Assembly (NCBI GenBank): GCA_023387635.1
Contig: JAEWHU010000287.1
Coordinates: forward strand, 1-5,877
Direction of reading: 5' to 3'
Origin: Bacillota bacterium
Lineage (GTDB): Bacteria > Bacillota > Clostridia > Lachnospirales > Lachnospiraceae
DNA: 5,877 nucleotides
Both the position numbers and the translations under genes were made by a program. The notes under the pieces were generated by a model that was not told where the DNA came from, made no database searches, and saw only the letters and a program-made list of their open reading frames with translations. Positions 1 through 5,607 of the stretch are shown here, piece after piece. How positions within the stretch are numbered: the first letter of the stretch is position 1; each line of letters begins with the position of its first letter.

Positions 1-162
1 ACCAATGATTTTCATGTATTTCGTTCCATTCACATAGGAAAGAAATTAGGACTTAAAAACATATCAGGGCTTTCTGCTCCCTCAGATGATCTTTTGATTA
101 TAAGTTATTATGTGAGAGAGTTTCTTGCAATAATAAAAGATAAAATGATAGGTAATATTTAG
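1..162 (+). CDS. C-terminal end of a DUF218 / YdcF-SanA-ElyC family protein (5' end outside window)
   Basis: The reading frame is open from base 1 to the TAG at 160-162 and gives 53 residues of a C-terminus. It begins TNDFHVFRS, followed by a KKLGLKN stretch, a GLSAPSDD segment and a YYVREFLAIIKDK tail. The T-N/S-x-F-H-x-x-R core followed by a (K)KLG segment and a final REF-A helix is the usual C-terminal signature of DUF218 proteins. Family members are often membrane-anchored; some, such as ElyC and SanA, affect envelope integrity, but the biochemical role is generally unknown and cannot be judged from this fragment. The gene is convergent with the minus-strand potassium operon and ends about 10 bases before a shared hairpin terminator. 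The family call rests on recognised motifs in a short fragment. Confidence 0.72.
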   Translation, partial: TNDFHVFRSIHIGKKLGLKNISGLSAPSDDLLIISYYVREFLAIIKDKMIGNI

Positions 163-171
163 TCATAGGGT

Positions 172-229
172 AAAAAAAGGGCTGTTGCTAGGCTAACTTT
201 ATTCCGTTAGTTTTGCAATAGCCCTTTTT
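172..229. terminator. Bidirectional intrinsic terminator between the convergent genes
   Basis: GGGCTGTTGC (179-188) pairs with GCAATAGCCC (215-224), with one G-U pair. An inner helix CTAAC (193-197)/GTTAG (206-210) sits inside it. A run of seven A (172-178) lies on the left and T's (225-229) on the right, so both strands end in a U-tract after the hairpin. It lies between the plus-strand stop at 162 and the minus-strand stop at 235, as expected for a shared terminator of convergent transcripts. Confidence 0.88.
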
Positions 230-234
230 AATTA

Positions 235-393
235 TTATTTTTTTATCTTTTTATCCTTCGAATTCTTTACATGTTCATCATCTGTATAAAATTTAAAATC
301 CCCACTTTCTAGGAAGTGGTCAATTTTATGCATTACATAAATTCCAAATAAGGCAAATACAAGGATACAAAATATTAAATACAAATATTCCAT
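235..393 (-). CDS. Small single-pass membrane protein, 52 aa, third gene of the ktr operon
   Basis: An ATG at 393 opens a 52-codon frame ending in TAA at 235-237. The Shine-Dalgarno is strong: AAAGGAAG at 401-408, seven bases before the start. Residues 2-20 form one hydrophobic helix (EYLYLIFCILVFALFGIYV). It is followed by MHKIDHFLES, an acidic patch (YTDDE, 36-40) and a very basic tail (residues 42-52, rich in K). The helix-then-lysine order suggests N-out/C-in topology. The gene lies 99 bases after ktrA on the same strand and just before the terminator, so it is probably the last gene of the ktrB-ktrA transcript. I do not recognise a named family. Given its place it could be an accessory subunit of the potassium system, loosely analogous to the tiny KdpF peptide of Kdp pumps, but that is inference. 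It is short, yet the RBS, helix and terminator spacing make it a credible gene. Confidence 0.8.
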   Translation of the reverse strand: MEYLYLIFCILVFALFGIYVMHKIDHFLESGDFKFYTDDEHVKNSKDKKIKK

Positions 394-492
394 AAAACCA
401 CTTCCTTTAAAGTTGTGCGGTTAATTACACCAGATTTATAATTTAGAATAGTTAAAAGTGGATATTCTAGATCCAATTGGTTATTTATAGGA

Positions 493-1161
493 TTAAGTTA
501 AATATTTTTCAAACTTTTGGATATTGCTTCGTTTTCCCACTACGGTTATGGTGTTATCCTTGTTTAGTGTCATACTAGGAAGGATATCAATAGTTAATGT
601 ATCGTGTTGTTTAATGGCAATAATATTAAGGCCATAATTTCTTCTTAAATCCAACATTTCAACGGTCATATTGTCAATTTTTGATGTTAGCTTGATTTCA
701 GTAATATCAATATCATCACTTAATGAAATATACTCAAGTACACAAGGTGCTACTAGTTTATTAGCAACCCTAACGGCCATATCCCTTTCTGGATATACTA
801 CTTCAGCTCCAAGGGTTTCAAGGATGCAACCTTGCTCTGTGCTGATTGCTTTTGCTAGAACTCGTTTTACTCCAAGTTGTAATACGATTAATGTTGTTAG
901 AATACTGGTATCAATTTTTTCACCAATACAAACTACAACAGTATCACAATTTTGAATACCAATAAATTGAAGATTTTCTTTATTTAAGTTATCCACTACA
1001 AAGGCATTGTCTGTAAATGCAGTAGCTTCTTTAATTTTACTTTCGCTACTATCTACGACTAATATCTCTTTGCCTGAATCGGATAGTGTCTTAGCAAGGG
1101 CAAAGCCAAATCTGCCTAGACCAATAATTCCATATAATTCTGTTGATTGTTTTGTTTTCAT
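493..1161 (-). CDS. ktrA: Potassium uptake regulatory subunit KtrA/TrkA (RCK domains), 222 aa
   Basis: This is the cytosolic gating subunit of a Ktr potassium channel. KtrA forms a ring under the KtrB dimer, and ATP/ADP or NAD(H) binding to its Rossmann fold controls K+ flow. Numbering from the 1161 start, the dinucleotide-binding loop is GLGRFG (14-19) and the acidic residue ending strand 2 is D37 (ILVVD). LAKAIST and the PERDM segment (124-128) follow, typical of the RCK_N end and hinge. Residues about 147-222 form an RCK_C domain, a fold that binds c-di-AMP in several Gram-positive KtrA/KtrC proteins. The 222-residue length matches single-RCK KtrA rather than the double-length TrkA of enterobacteria. 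An ATG at 1173 would add MVII, but its GAGAAAGG Shine-Dalgarno is only one base away; from 1161 the gap is 13 bases, so 1161 is preferred. The partner channel gene lies upstream on the same strand. The family is certain; the exact start is less so. Confidence 0.92.
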   Translation of the reverse strand: MKTKQSTELYGIIGLGRFGFALAKTLSDSGKEILVVDSSESKIKEATAFTDNAFVVDNLNKENLQFIGIQNCDTVVVCIGEKIDTSILTTLIVLQLGVKRVLAKAISTEQGCILETLGAEVVYPERDMAVRVANKLVAPCVLEYISLSDDIDITEIKLTSKIDNMTVEMLDLRRNYGLNIIAIKQHDTLTIDILPSMTLNKDNTITVVGKRSNIQKFEKYLT

Positions 1162-1174
1162 AATAATAACCATG

Positions 1175-1182
1175 CCTTTCTC
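1175..1182 (-). promoter_or_regulatory. Ribosome binding site of ktrA that decides its start
   Basis: GAGAAAGG on the minus strand ends one base before the ATG at 1173 and 13 bases before the in-frame ATG at 1161. A one-base gap is too short for initiation, while 13 is long but workable, which favours the 1161 start. The site lies directly downstream, in transcript sense, of the hairpin at 1188-1213. Confidence 0.55.
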
Positions 1183-1187
1183 AAAGT

Positions 1188-1274
1188 AGTGTGAAAGATT
1201 TATCCTTCACACTAATCTCAATTCTGTAAGTGATTTGATTTTCAATTCACTATGTGAAACTCTGATTTTCACAT
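1188..1274. repeat. Three tandem inverted repeats in the ktrB-ktrA intergenic region
   Basis: Three consecutive palindromes share TGTGA/TCACA-like arms. Repeat 1 is AGTGTGAA (1188-1195) with TTCACACT (1206-1213); inside it GAT and ATC are also symmetric. Repeat 2 is AGTGA (1229-1233) with TCACT (1247-1251), plus inner TTGA (1235-1238) and TCAA (1242-1245). Repeat 3 is ATGTGAAA (1252-1259) with TTTCACAT (1267-1274). TGATTTTCA occurs twice, at 1236 and 1263, a 27-base period. Together they fill most of the 155-base gap between the ktrB stop and the ktrA start. None is followed by a T-run in the minus-strand transcript, so they do not look like terminators. RNA processing or stabilising hairpins, or protein binding sites, are possible. 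The symmetry is seen directly; the role is unknown. Confidence 0.7.
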
Positions 1275-1316
1275 TACGCCTCTATTTAGGTGCCAGTACA
1301 AAATTGTATAATTAAG

Positions 1317-2600
1317 TTAACCTACTGAAAGTGATTCTTCAGAATAGGATATATCTGATTTCATTTTATAAATCCATAAAGATGCAATTGTTAGTGGACC
1401 AAGTCTACCAATGAACATAGTTAGCACTAGAATTATTTTACTAAGGGGCTGTAATCCTGGCGTAATACCAGTAGATAAGCCTACAGTACCAAAACCAGAT
1501 ACTACTTCTAATAATAGGTTAATAAAATCAGTTTGTGGTTCTAAAATACTAAGAAAGAAAGTCGCTACAATAACCACTGTAAGTGCTAATAAAGTTATGA
1601 CAAAAGATTTTTGAATATTATCTTGTGTTATTTTCCTTTTAAATGCACTAGGCTCCTTATTCGTTGATGTTCCATATATTGCATGAATCAAAACAAAAAA
1701 TGTAGTTGTTTTAATACCACCACCAGTAGAACCAGGGGAAGCACCAATAAACATTAACACAATAAGTGTAAACAATCCTGCATTGGTAAATTCACTTAGG
1801 GGAAACGTTGAAAATCCAGCAGTACGAGCTGATGTACTGTTAAAAAAAGCACCAAGCCAAGTGATATCTTCAGTTGCTTTAAGTAGTAATGTACCTGATA
1901 CTAATAAACTTATTGTAATAAGAATAACCACTTTGGAATGAAAACTTAATTTCTTAAAGGAACGCTTATGCATGATATCCCGGATAACAAAAAATCCTAG
2001 ACCTCCAAATATAATTAATCCACATGTGGTAAGATTTAATAAAACATTATCCTGATATGGAATTAAATTAGTAAGCCCTCCAAGTATATCAAAGCCTGAG
2101 TTGTTAAAAGCAGCGACGGAATGAAAAGCACTAATACCGAGCGCCTCCCATAAAGGATAATCTTTACTAAATACAAGAAAGCTTAGTATCATACCAATAA
2201 GTTCAAAACTTAAGGTCATTAGTAAAACTGATTTAACTAGACCTATAATTCCTTTAAAAGAGGGATAATTCAAGGCCTCTTTGACAAGTAGTCGTTCTCT
2301 CATATTAATCTTCTTACCAGAAAACATAATAAATCCTACCCCTATGGAGGTAATACCTAAACCTCCAATTTGAATAAGTAAAGCTACTACAGTACGACCA
2401 AATACAGAAAAAGTATCTTTCGTATCAACGGCGATTAAACCAGTAACACAAACGGCGCTAGTGGAGGTGAATAAAGCATCAACTACAGATACGGATACCC
2501 CTTCATTATGAGAGATAGGTAGGAGTAAAAGTATGGTTCCTAGTATTATTACTGCCGCAAATCCAAGAGCAATGAATCTGCCTGGAGTTAATTTTTTCAT
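1317..2600 (-). CDS. ktrB: Potassium channel/transport subunit KtrB (TrkH/KtrB family), 427 aa
   Basis: This is an integral membrane K+ uptake subunit of the superfamily of K+ transporters (SKT), built from four M1-P-M2 units. All four pore loops are visible, each with its selectivity-filter glycine: TSTSAVCVTGL (45-55, G54), HSVAAFNNSGFD (160-171, G169), NSTSARTAGFS (254-264, G262) and VVSGFGTVGLS (367-377, G374). The IGASPGSTGGGIKTT stretch (285-299) is the flexible gating loop in the third unit. R399 in FIGRLGP of the last helix matches the arginine that blocks the pore in KtrB. Length and the compact N-terminus fit KtrB better than the longer TrkH. The start at 2600 has AAAAGGA (2609-2615) eight bases upstream. 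It is the first gene of the minus-strand unit, ahead of its partner ktrA, and is divergent from kdpDE, which may regulate it. The family is certain; the KtrB rather than TrkH name is a judgement. Confidence 0.94.
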   Translation of the reverse strand: MKKLTPGRFIALGFAAVIILGTILLLLPISHNEGVSVSVVDALFTSTSAVCVTGLIAVDTKDTFSVFGRTVVALLIQIGGLGITSIGVGFIMFSGKKINMRERLLVKEALNYPSFKGIIGLVKSVLLMTLSFELIGMILSFLVFSKDYPLWEALGISAFHSVAAFNNSGFDILGGLTNLIPYQDNVLLNLTTCGLIIFGGLGFFVIRDIMHKRSFKKLSFHSKVVILITISLLVSGTLLLKATEDITWLGAFFNSTSARTAGFSTFPLSEFTNAGLFTLIVLMFIGASPGSTGGGIKTTTFFVLIHAIYGTSTNKEPSAFKRKITQDNIQKSFVITLLALTVVIVATFFLSILEPQTDFINLLLEVVSGFGTVGLSTGITPGLQPLSKIILVLTMFIGRLGPLTIASLWIYKMKSDISYSEESLSVG

Positions 2601-2661
2601 AATAACATTCCTTTTCTAATTGACATTTTTTTATGTAATACATCTATGGTGTTCTTTATTG

Positions 2662-2676
2662 GATATAGTGTATATC
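2662..2676. repeat. Short palindrome upstream of ktrB, candidate operator
   Basis: GATATA (2662-2667) and TATATC (2671-2676) form a perfect inverted repeat around GTG. It lies 61 bases before the ktrB start, overlapping one candidate -10 and just downstream of the other. The half-site GATATA recurs at 2813-2818, inside the proposed kdpD -10. Such AT-rich symmetry can arise by chance, so operator function is only a suggestion. Confidence 0.35.
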
Positions 2677-2696
2677 TAATAAAAGGTTAGTGTCAG
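2669..2696 (-). promoter_or_regulatory. Candidate ktrB promoter (CTGACA / TATACA)
   Basis: On the minus strand CTGACA (2691-2696), one mismatch from TTGACA, is followed after 16 bases by TATACA (2669-2674). Transcription would start near 2662 and leave a leader of about 60 bases before ktrB. The -10 is imperfect, and it competes with the extended -10 element just upstream. Confidence 0.4.
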
Positions 2697-2703
2697 TATA
2701 CCA
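2695..2703 (-). promoter_or_regulatory. Alternative ktrB promoter: extended -10 TGGTATACT
   Basis: The minus strand reads TGGTATACT, a TGn extended -10 with a 5/6 hexamer, but no recognisable -35 lies 16-18 bases upstream. Weak -35 contacts fit an activator-dependent promoter. The element nearly matches TGATATACT of the divergent kdpD promoter. Confidence 0.4.
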
Positions 2704-2791
2704 ACAATAGGATTAGGGTACGATTAAGGAAACTATAAAGGTATTAAAATTGTATAAAGATTATATTGATAATATTTACATATTACTACAG

Positions 2792-2820
2792 TTTCAATTA
2801 AAATTAATATGTGATATACT
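2792..2820 (+). promoter_or_regulatory. Candidate kdpDE promoter with extended -10
   Basis: TGATATACT (2812-2820) is an extended -10 whose hexamer TATACT is 5/6. TTTCAA (2792-2797), a poor -35, precedes it with 17-base spacing. Transcription would start near 2827, leaving a leader of about 24 bases that contains the GGAG ribosome site at 2839-2842. A poor -35 with a good extended -10 is compatible with activation by a response regulator. Confidence 0.5.
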
Positions 2821-2850
2821 TATCTAAAATAATATTATGGAGATGAAACT

Positions 2851-4806
2851 ATGGCTGAACAAATCTTAATTTGTTTATCTAGTTCGCCATCAAATGAACA
2901 GGTAATACGAACTGGAGCACAAATGGCAGAAGCTTTTCGCTCTGGATTTACAGCTCTTTATGTTGAAACTTCAGCAAGTAATGAGCTAAATAGCGAGGAT
3001 AAACAATCATTACTTAATAATATTAAACTTGCTGAGGATTTGGGTGGGATTGTTGCAACCGTATATGGTGATGATATCCCTTTACAGATTGCAGAATATG
3101 TAAAAGTTAGTGGTATGTCAAAAATAATCATTGGACGTACTAATAATAAAAAAAGAGTATATTCACCACGAAAGAACTATGTAGACAGATTGATGCAACT
3201 TGTTCCCAGTGTAGAAATATATATCATACCGAATAATAAACCCCTATATCAGGTTAAGTATAAGTTGAAACGAAAGCCTAGAGTGTCAAAGATAGATCTA
3301 TATAAATCATTCTTTATATTAATTACCACATCATTAATTGGTTGGCTTTTTTATAAGGCAGGATTTAGTGTGGAGAATAATATCACGGTATACATTATTG
3401 GGGTGTTATTCACTTCTTTATGGACAAACGGTAAAATATATGGAGTATTAGCATCTTTTATAAACGTTATTGTATTTAATTTATTTTTTACTGAGCCAAG
3501 GTTCTCCTTATTGGCTTATGATAATGGATATCCCGTAACGTTTGCCATTATGTTAATCGCTAGTTTTATAACTAGTTCACTTGCTATGCGTGTAAAAACT
3601 GGGGCTAGGGAAGTGGCACAAAAAGGATATCGAACAGAAGTATTGCTTGAAACTAGTAGAATTTTGCAAAAGTCTGAAAATACCATTGCTATTTTACAGG
3701 CAACGGCAGAACAACTAAGAAAATTATTAAATCGTACTATTTTGTTTTATGCCATTGATAAGGAAGGAATCTTATCAGTACCTCAAATATTTTTGGAGGG
3801 TGACAAGATATATATGGATGAATACATGAATGACGAGGAAGTGGCTGTTGCTAAATGGGTACATAAACATAATAGAAGAGCAGGAGCTACCACAGACGTA
3901 TATAGCAACGCAAGATGCCTTTATTTATCCATAAGAGGAATTCAAAATGTACCATTAGCTGTAGTTGCTATTGATATGAAGGATGATAGCAATTTGGATT
4001 CTTTTGAAAAGAATTTAATGTTTTCCATGTTAGATGAAAGTGGGTTAATAATAGAGCGTTATAATTTAAATGAAGCAAAAAAAGAAGTTGAAATGAAAGC
4101 TAGCCAAGAAGAATTACGAGCCAACCTTTTACGAGCAATATCTCATGATTTACGTACTCCCCTAACCAATATATCAGGAAGCGCAGGGATTCTCATGAAG
4201 AACTCTGCAGTCTTAAATGAAGAGAAAAAGCAGGAGCTTTATACTGGTATCTATGATGATTCCCAGTGGTTAATCAACTTGGTTGAAAACTTATTATCTA
4301 TTACTAGAATAGATAATGGTTCAATAGGTTTACGTATGGAGCCAGAATTATTGGAAGAGATATTTCATGAGGCATTATTACATCTTGATAGAAAAGCAAG
4401 TGAACATACCATAAGCTATTCTTTATCCGATGATTTATTAATGGCTTTGATGGATGCAAGATTAATTGTTCAAGTTATAATTAATATAGTAAATAATGCG
4501 ATTAAATACACAGGAGATGGTTCTATCATTAAACTTTATGCAGAGAATATTAATGGTGAAATTATGGTTAGTATCTCAGATAACGGTCCAGGTATTAAAA
4601 AAGAAGCAAAGGAAAAACTTTTTGACATGTTTTACACTGTAAACAAAGTCCAAGGCGATAATAGACGTGGATTAGGACTTGGGCTATCACTATGTAAATC
4701 AATTATAACAGCCCATGGTGGAAGGATGGGTGTGAAAGATAATATTCCTAGTGGTACCATTTTTTATTTTACATTACAATCTACGGAGGTTAACACTTAT
4801 GAATAA
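2851..4806 (+). CDS. kdpD: Short KdpD-type sensor histidine kinase, 651 aa, lacking the N-terminal KdpD P-loop domain
   Basis: This is a membrane-bound histidine kinase that phosphorylates KdpE in response to potassium or turgor status. Domains in order are a Usp domain (about 3-128), a DUF4118 four-helix membrane region (about 151-247) with the family motif FNLFFTEPRFSL, a GAF-like region (about 262-400), HisKA with H432 in SHDLRTPLT, and HATPase_c. The ATPase shows the N-box NIVNNAIKYT (N549), the G1 box DNGPGI (577-582) and the G2 box GLGLGL (607-612). The Usp domain has S10-x-S12, exactly 20 residues, then FTALY (33-37), matching the SxS-X20-FTAxY c-di-AMP motif reported for S. aureus KdpD. 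Classical KdpD is about 850-900 residues and starts with a P-loop KdpD domain; this one does not. A TAA at 2830-2832, seven codons upstream in frame, and GGAG eight bases before the ATG show the short form is genuine. It overlaps kdpE by 8 bases. Confidence 0.93.
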   Translation: MAEQILICLSSSPSNEQVIRTGAQMAEAFRSGFTALYVETSASNELNSEDKQSLLNNIKLAEDLGGIVATVYGDDIPLQIAEYVKVSGMSKIIIGRTNNKKRVYSPRKNYVDRLMQLVPSVEIYIIPNNKPLYQVKYKLKRKPRVSKIDLYKSFFILITTSLIGWLFYKAGFSVENNITVYIIGVLFTSLWTNGKIYGVLASFINVIVFNLFFTEPRFSLLAYDNGYPVTFAIMLIASFITSSLAMRVKTGAREVAQKGYRTEVLLETSRILQKSENTIAILQATAEQLRKLLNRTILFYAIDKEGILSVPQIFLEGDKIYMDEYMNDEEVAVAKWVHKHNRRAGATTDVYSNARCLYLSIRGIQNVPLAVVAIDMKDDSNLDSFEKNLMFSMLDESGLIIERYNLNEAKKEVEMKASQEELRANLLRAISHDLRTPLTNISGSAGILMKNSAVLNEEKKQELYTGIYDDSQWLINLVENLLSITRIDNGSIGLRMEPELLEEIFHEALLHLDRKASEHTISYSLSDDLLMALMDARLIVQVIINIVNNAIKYTGDGSIIKLYAENINGEIMVSISDNGPGIKKEAKEKLFDMFYTVNKVQGDNRRGLGLGLSLCKSIITAHGGRMGVKDNIPSGTIFYFTLQSTEVNTYE

Positions 4807-5515
4807 GCCACAGATATTAATAGTTGAAGATGACAATGCCGTAAGGAACCTTATTGTTACTACCCTAGAGACGCAATCTTATCAATATCATACAGCAAAA
4901 ACAGGAGGGGCGGCTATATTAGATGTGGTTACATATCGTCCAGATGTTATTATCCTCGATTTAGGGCTACCAGATATGGATGGGGTAGATATTATTAAAA
5001 AAGTACGTAGCTTTAGTAATATGCCAATTATTGTTGTTAGTGCTCGCTCTGAAGATAGGGATAAGGTAGAGGCACTAGATGCTGGGGCGGATGATTATTT
5101 GACAAAACCCTTTAGTGTAGAGGAGCTTTTAGCACGTTTACGGGTAGCACTTAGGAGGGTTCGTTACGATAGCGAAAAATTAAATGAGGAATCAATAATT
5201 TATCAAAATGGTGATTTAAAAATTGATTACGCAGCAGGATGTGTGTATTTAGGGGATAAAGAAATTCATTTAACACCCATGGAATATAAAATGCTATGTT
5301 TGTTAGCAAAAAACACAGGTAAAGTCTTAACCTATAACTATATTCTAAAGGAAATTTGGGGGAATTCAGTGGTTTCTGATATCCCATCTATGAGAGTATT
5401 TATGGCAACATTACGTAAAAAAATAGAGGAAGTACCATCAGAACCTCGTTTTATTCAGACACACATTGGTATAGGATATCGAATGCTTCGTATTCAAGAT
5501 ATAAAAGAAAAGTAA
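4799..5515 (+). CDS. kdpE: KdpE-type response regulator, OmpR/PhoB family, 238 aa
   Basis: This is a DNA-binding response regulator and the cytosolic partner of KdpD. The receiver domain spans about 4-117: acidic pocket E10-D11-D12, phospho-acceptor D54 in ILDLGLPD, S81 in VVSARSE and K103 in LTKPF. The OmpR-type winged helix spans about 136-232, with HLTPMEYKML at its start, the recognition-helix region around SMRVFMATLRKKIE and the wing THIGIGYRM near the end. The start at 4799 is fixed by GGAGG (4785-4789), nine bases upstream. A longer in-frame start at 4751 would lie inside kdpD, lacks such a site and adds 16 unrelated residues. The ATG overlaps the last 8 bases of kdpD, indicating translational coupling. 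Likely targets are its own promoter and the divergent ktr genes, since kdpFABC is not in view. KdpE identity rests on pairing with KdpD as well as sequence. Confidence 0.94.
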   Translation: MNKPQILIVEDDNAVRNLIVTTLETQSYQYHTAKTGGAAILDVVTYRPDVIILDLGLPDMDGVDIIKKVRSFSNMPIIVVSARSEDRDKVEALDAGADDYLTKPFSVEELLARLRVALRRVRYDSEKLNEESIIYQNGDLKIDYAAGCVYLGDKEIHLTPMEYKMLCLLAKNTGKVLTYNYILKEIWGNSVVSDIPSMRVFMATLRKKIEEVPSEPRFIQTHIGIGYRMLRIQDIKEK

Positions 5516-5555
5516 TTTTCTTTAGAAAAATAATTTTCTCGAAAAATAATTAGAG
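5507..5555 (+). repeat. Imperfect short direct repeats after kdpE
   Basis: GAAAAGTAATTTTC (from 5507), GAAAAATAATTTTC (from 5525) and GAAAAATAATTAGAG (from 5541) repeat at 18- and 16-base steps; the first overlaps the kdpE stop. The middle copy can form a weak AGAAAA/TTTTCT hairpin (5524-5529/5534-5539) with a 4-base loop but no following T-run, so it is not a convincing terminator. It may be simple AT-rich drift, or an A-tract upstream element for the promoter at 5574. Confidence 0.4.
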
Positions 5556-5573
5556 TTACTATAGAAAAGTTAC

Positions 5574-5601
5574 TTGACAAACAACGTTACAATGATATAA
5601 T
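5574..5601 (+). promoter_or_regulatory. Consensus sigma-70/SigA promoter of the T-box transcript
   Basis: A perfect TTGACA (5574-5579) and a perfect TATAAT (5596-5601) are separated by 16 bases, and TGA before the -10 makes it extended. Transcription should start near 5608, about 20 bases before stem I of the T-box. Such strength fits a constitutive promoter with control exerted by attenuation. Confidence 0.92.
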
Positions 5602-5607
5602 TAAAAT

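Noticed and set aside
394..492. Possible terminator or gene in the gap between ktrA and the small membrane protein
   Set aside because: Only a 5-bp TGGAT/ATCCA pairing (459-463/471-475) without a U-tract was found, and no start-plus-ribosome-site frame.
671..955. Plus-strand open frame of 94 codons
   Set aside because: It lies wholly antisense within ktrA, lacks a ribosome site and shows no recognisable domain.
1007..1189. Plus-strand open frame of 60 codons
   Set aside because: It is antisense to the ktrA N-terminal coding region; the opposite frame has clear RCK motifs.
1188..1274. CRP/FNR-type operators because of the TGTGA...TCACA arms
   Set aside because: Arm spacing is 11-12 bases instead of the 6 of CRP sites or 4 of FNR sites, so the resemblance is only in the half-sites.
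1411..1614. Plus-strand open frame of 67 codons
   Set aside because: It is antisense to the fourth pore unit of ktrB, without a start signal or domain.
2601..2850. ydaO-type c-di-AMP riboswitch, common before Gram-positive ktr genes
   Set aside because: The region is too AT-rich and lacks the conserved G-rich and GCC-containing segments of that class; no long conserved fold is visible in either direction.
4751..4798. Longer kdpE start adding 16 residues
   Set aside because: No Shine-Dalgarno at a suitable distance, a long overlap with kdpD, and receiver homology that begins only after the 4799 start with its GGAGG site.
5151..5387. Minus-strand open frame of 78 codons
   Set aside because: It is antisense to the DNA-binding half of kdpE and has no support of its own.
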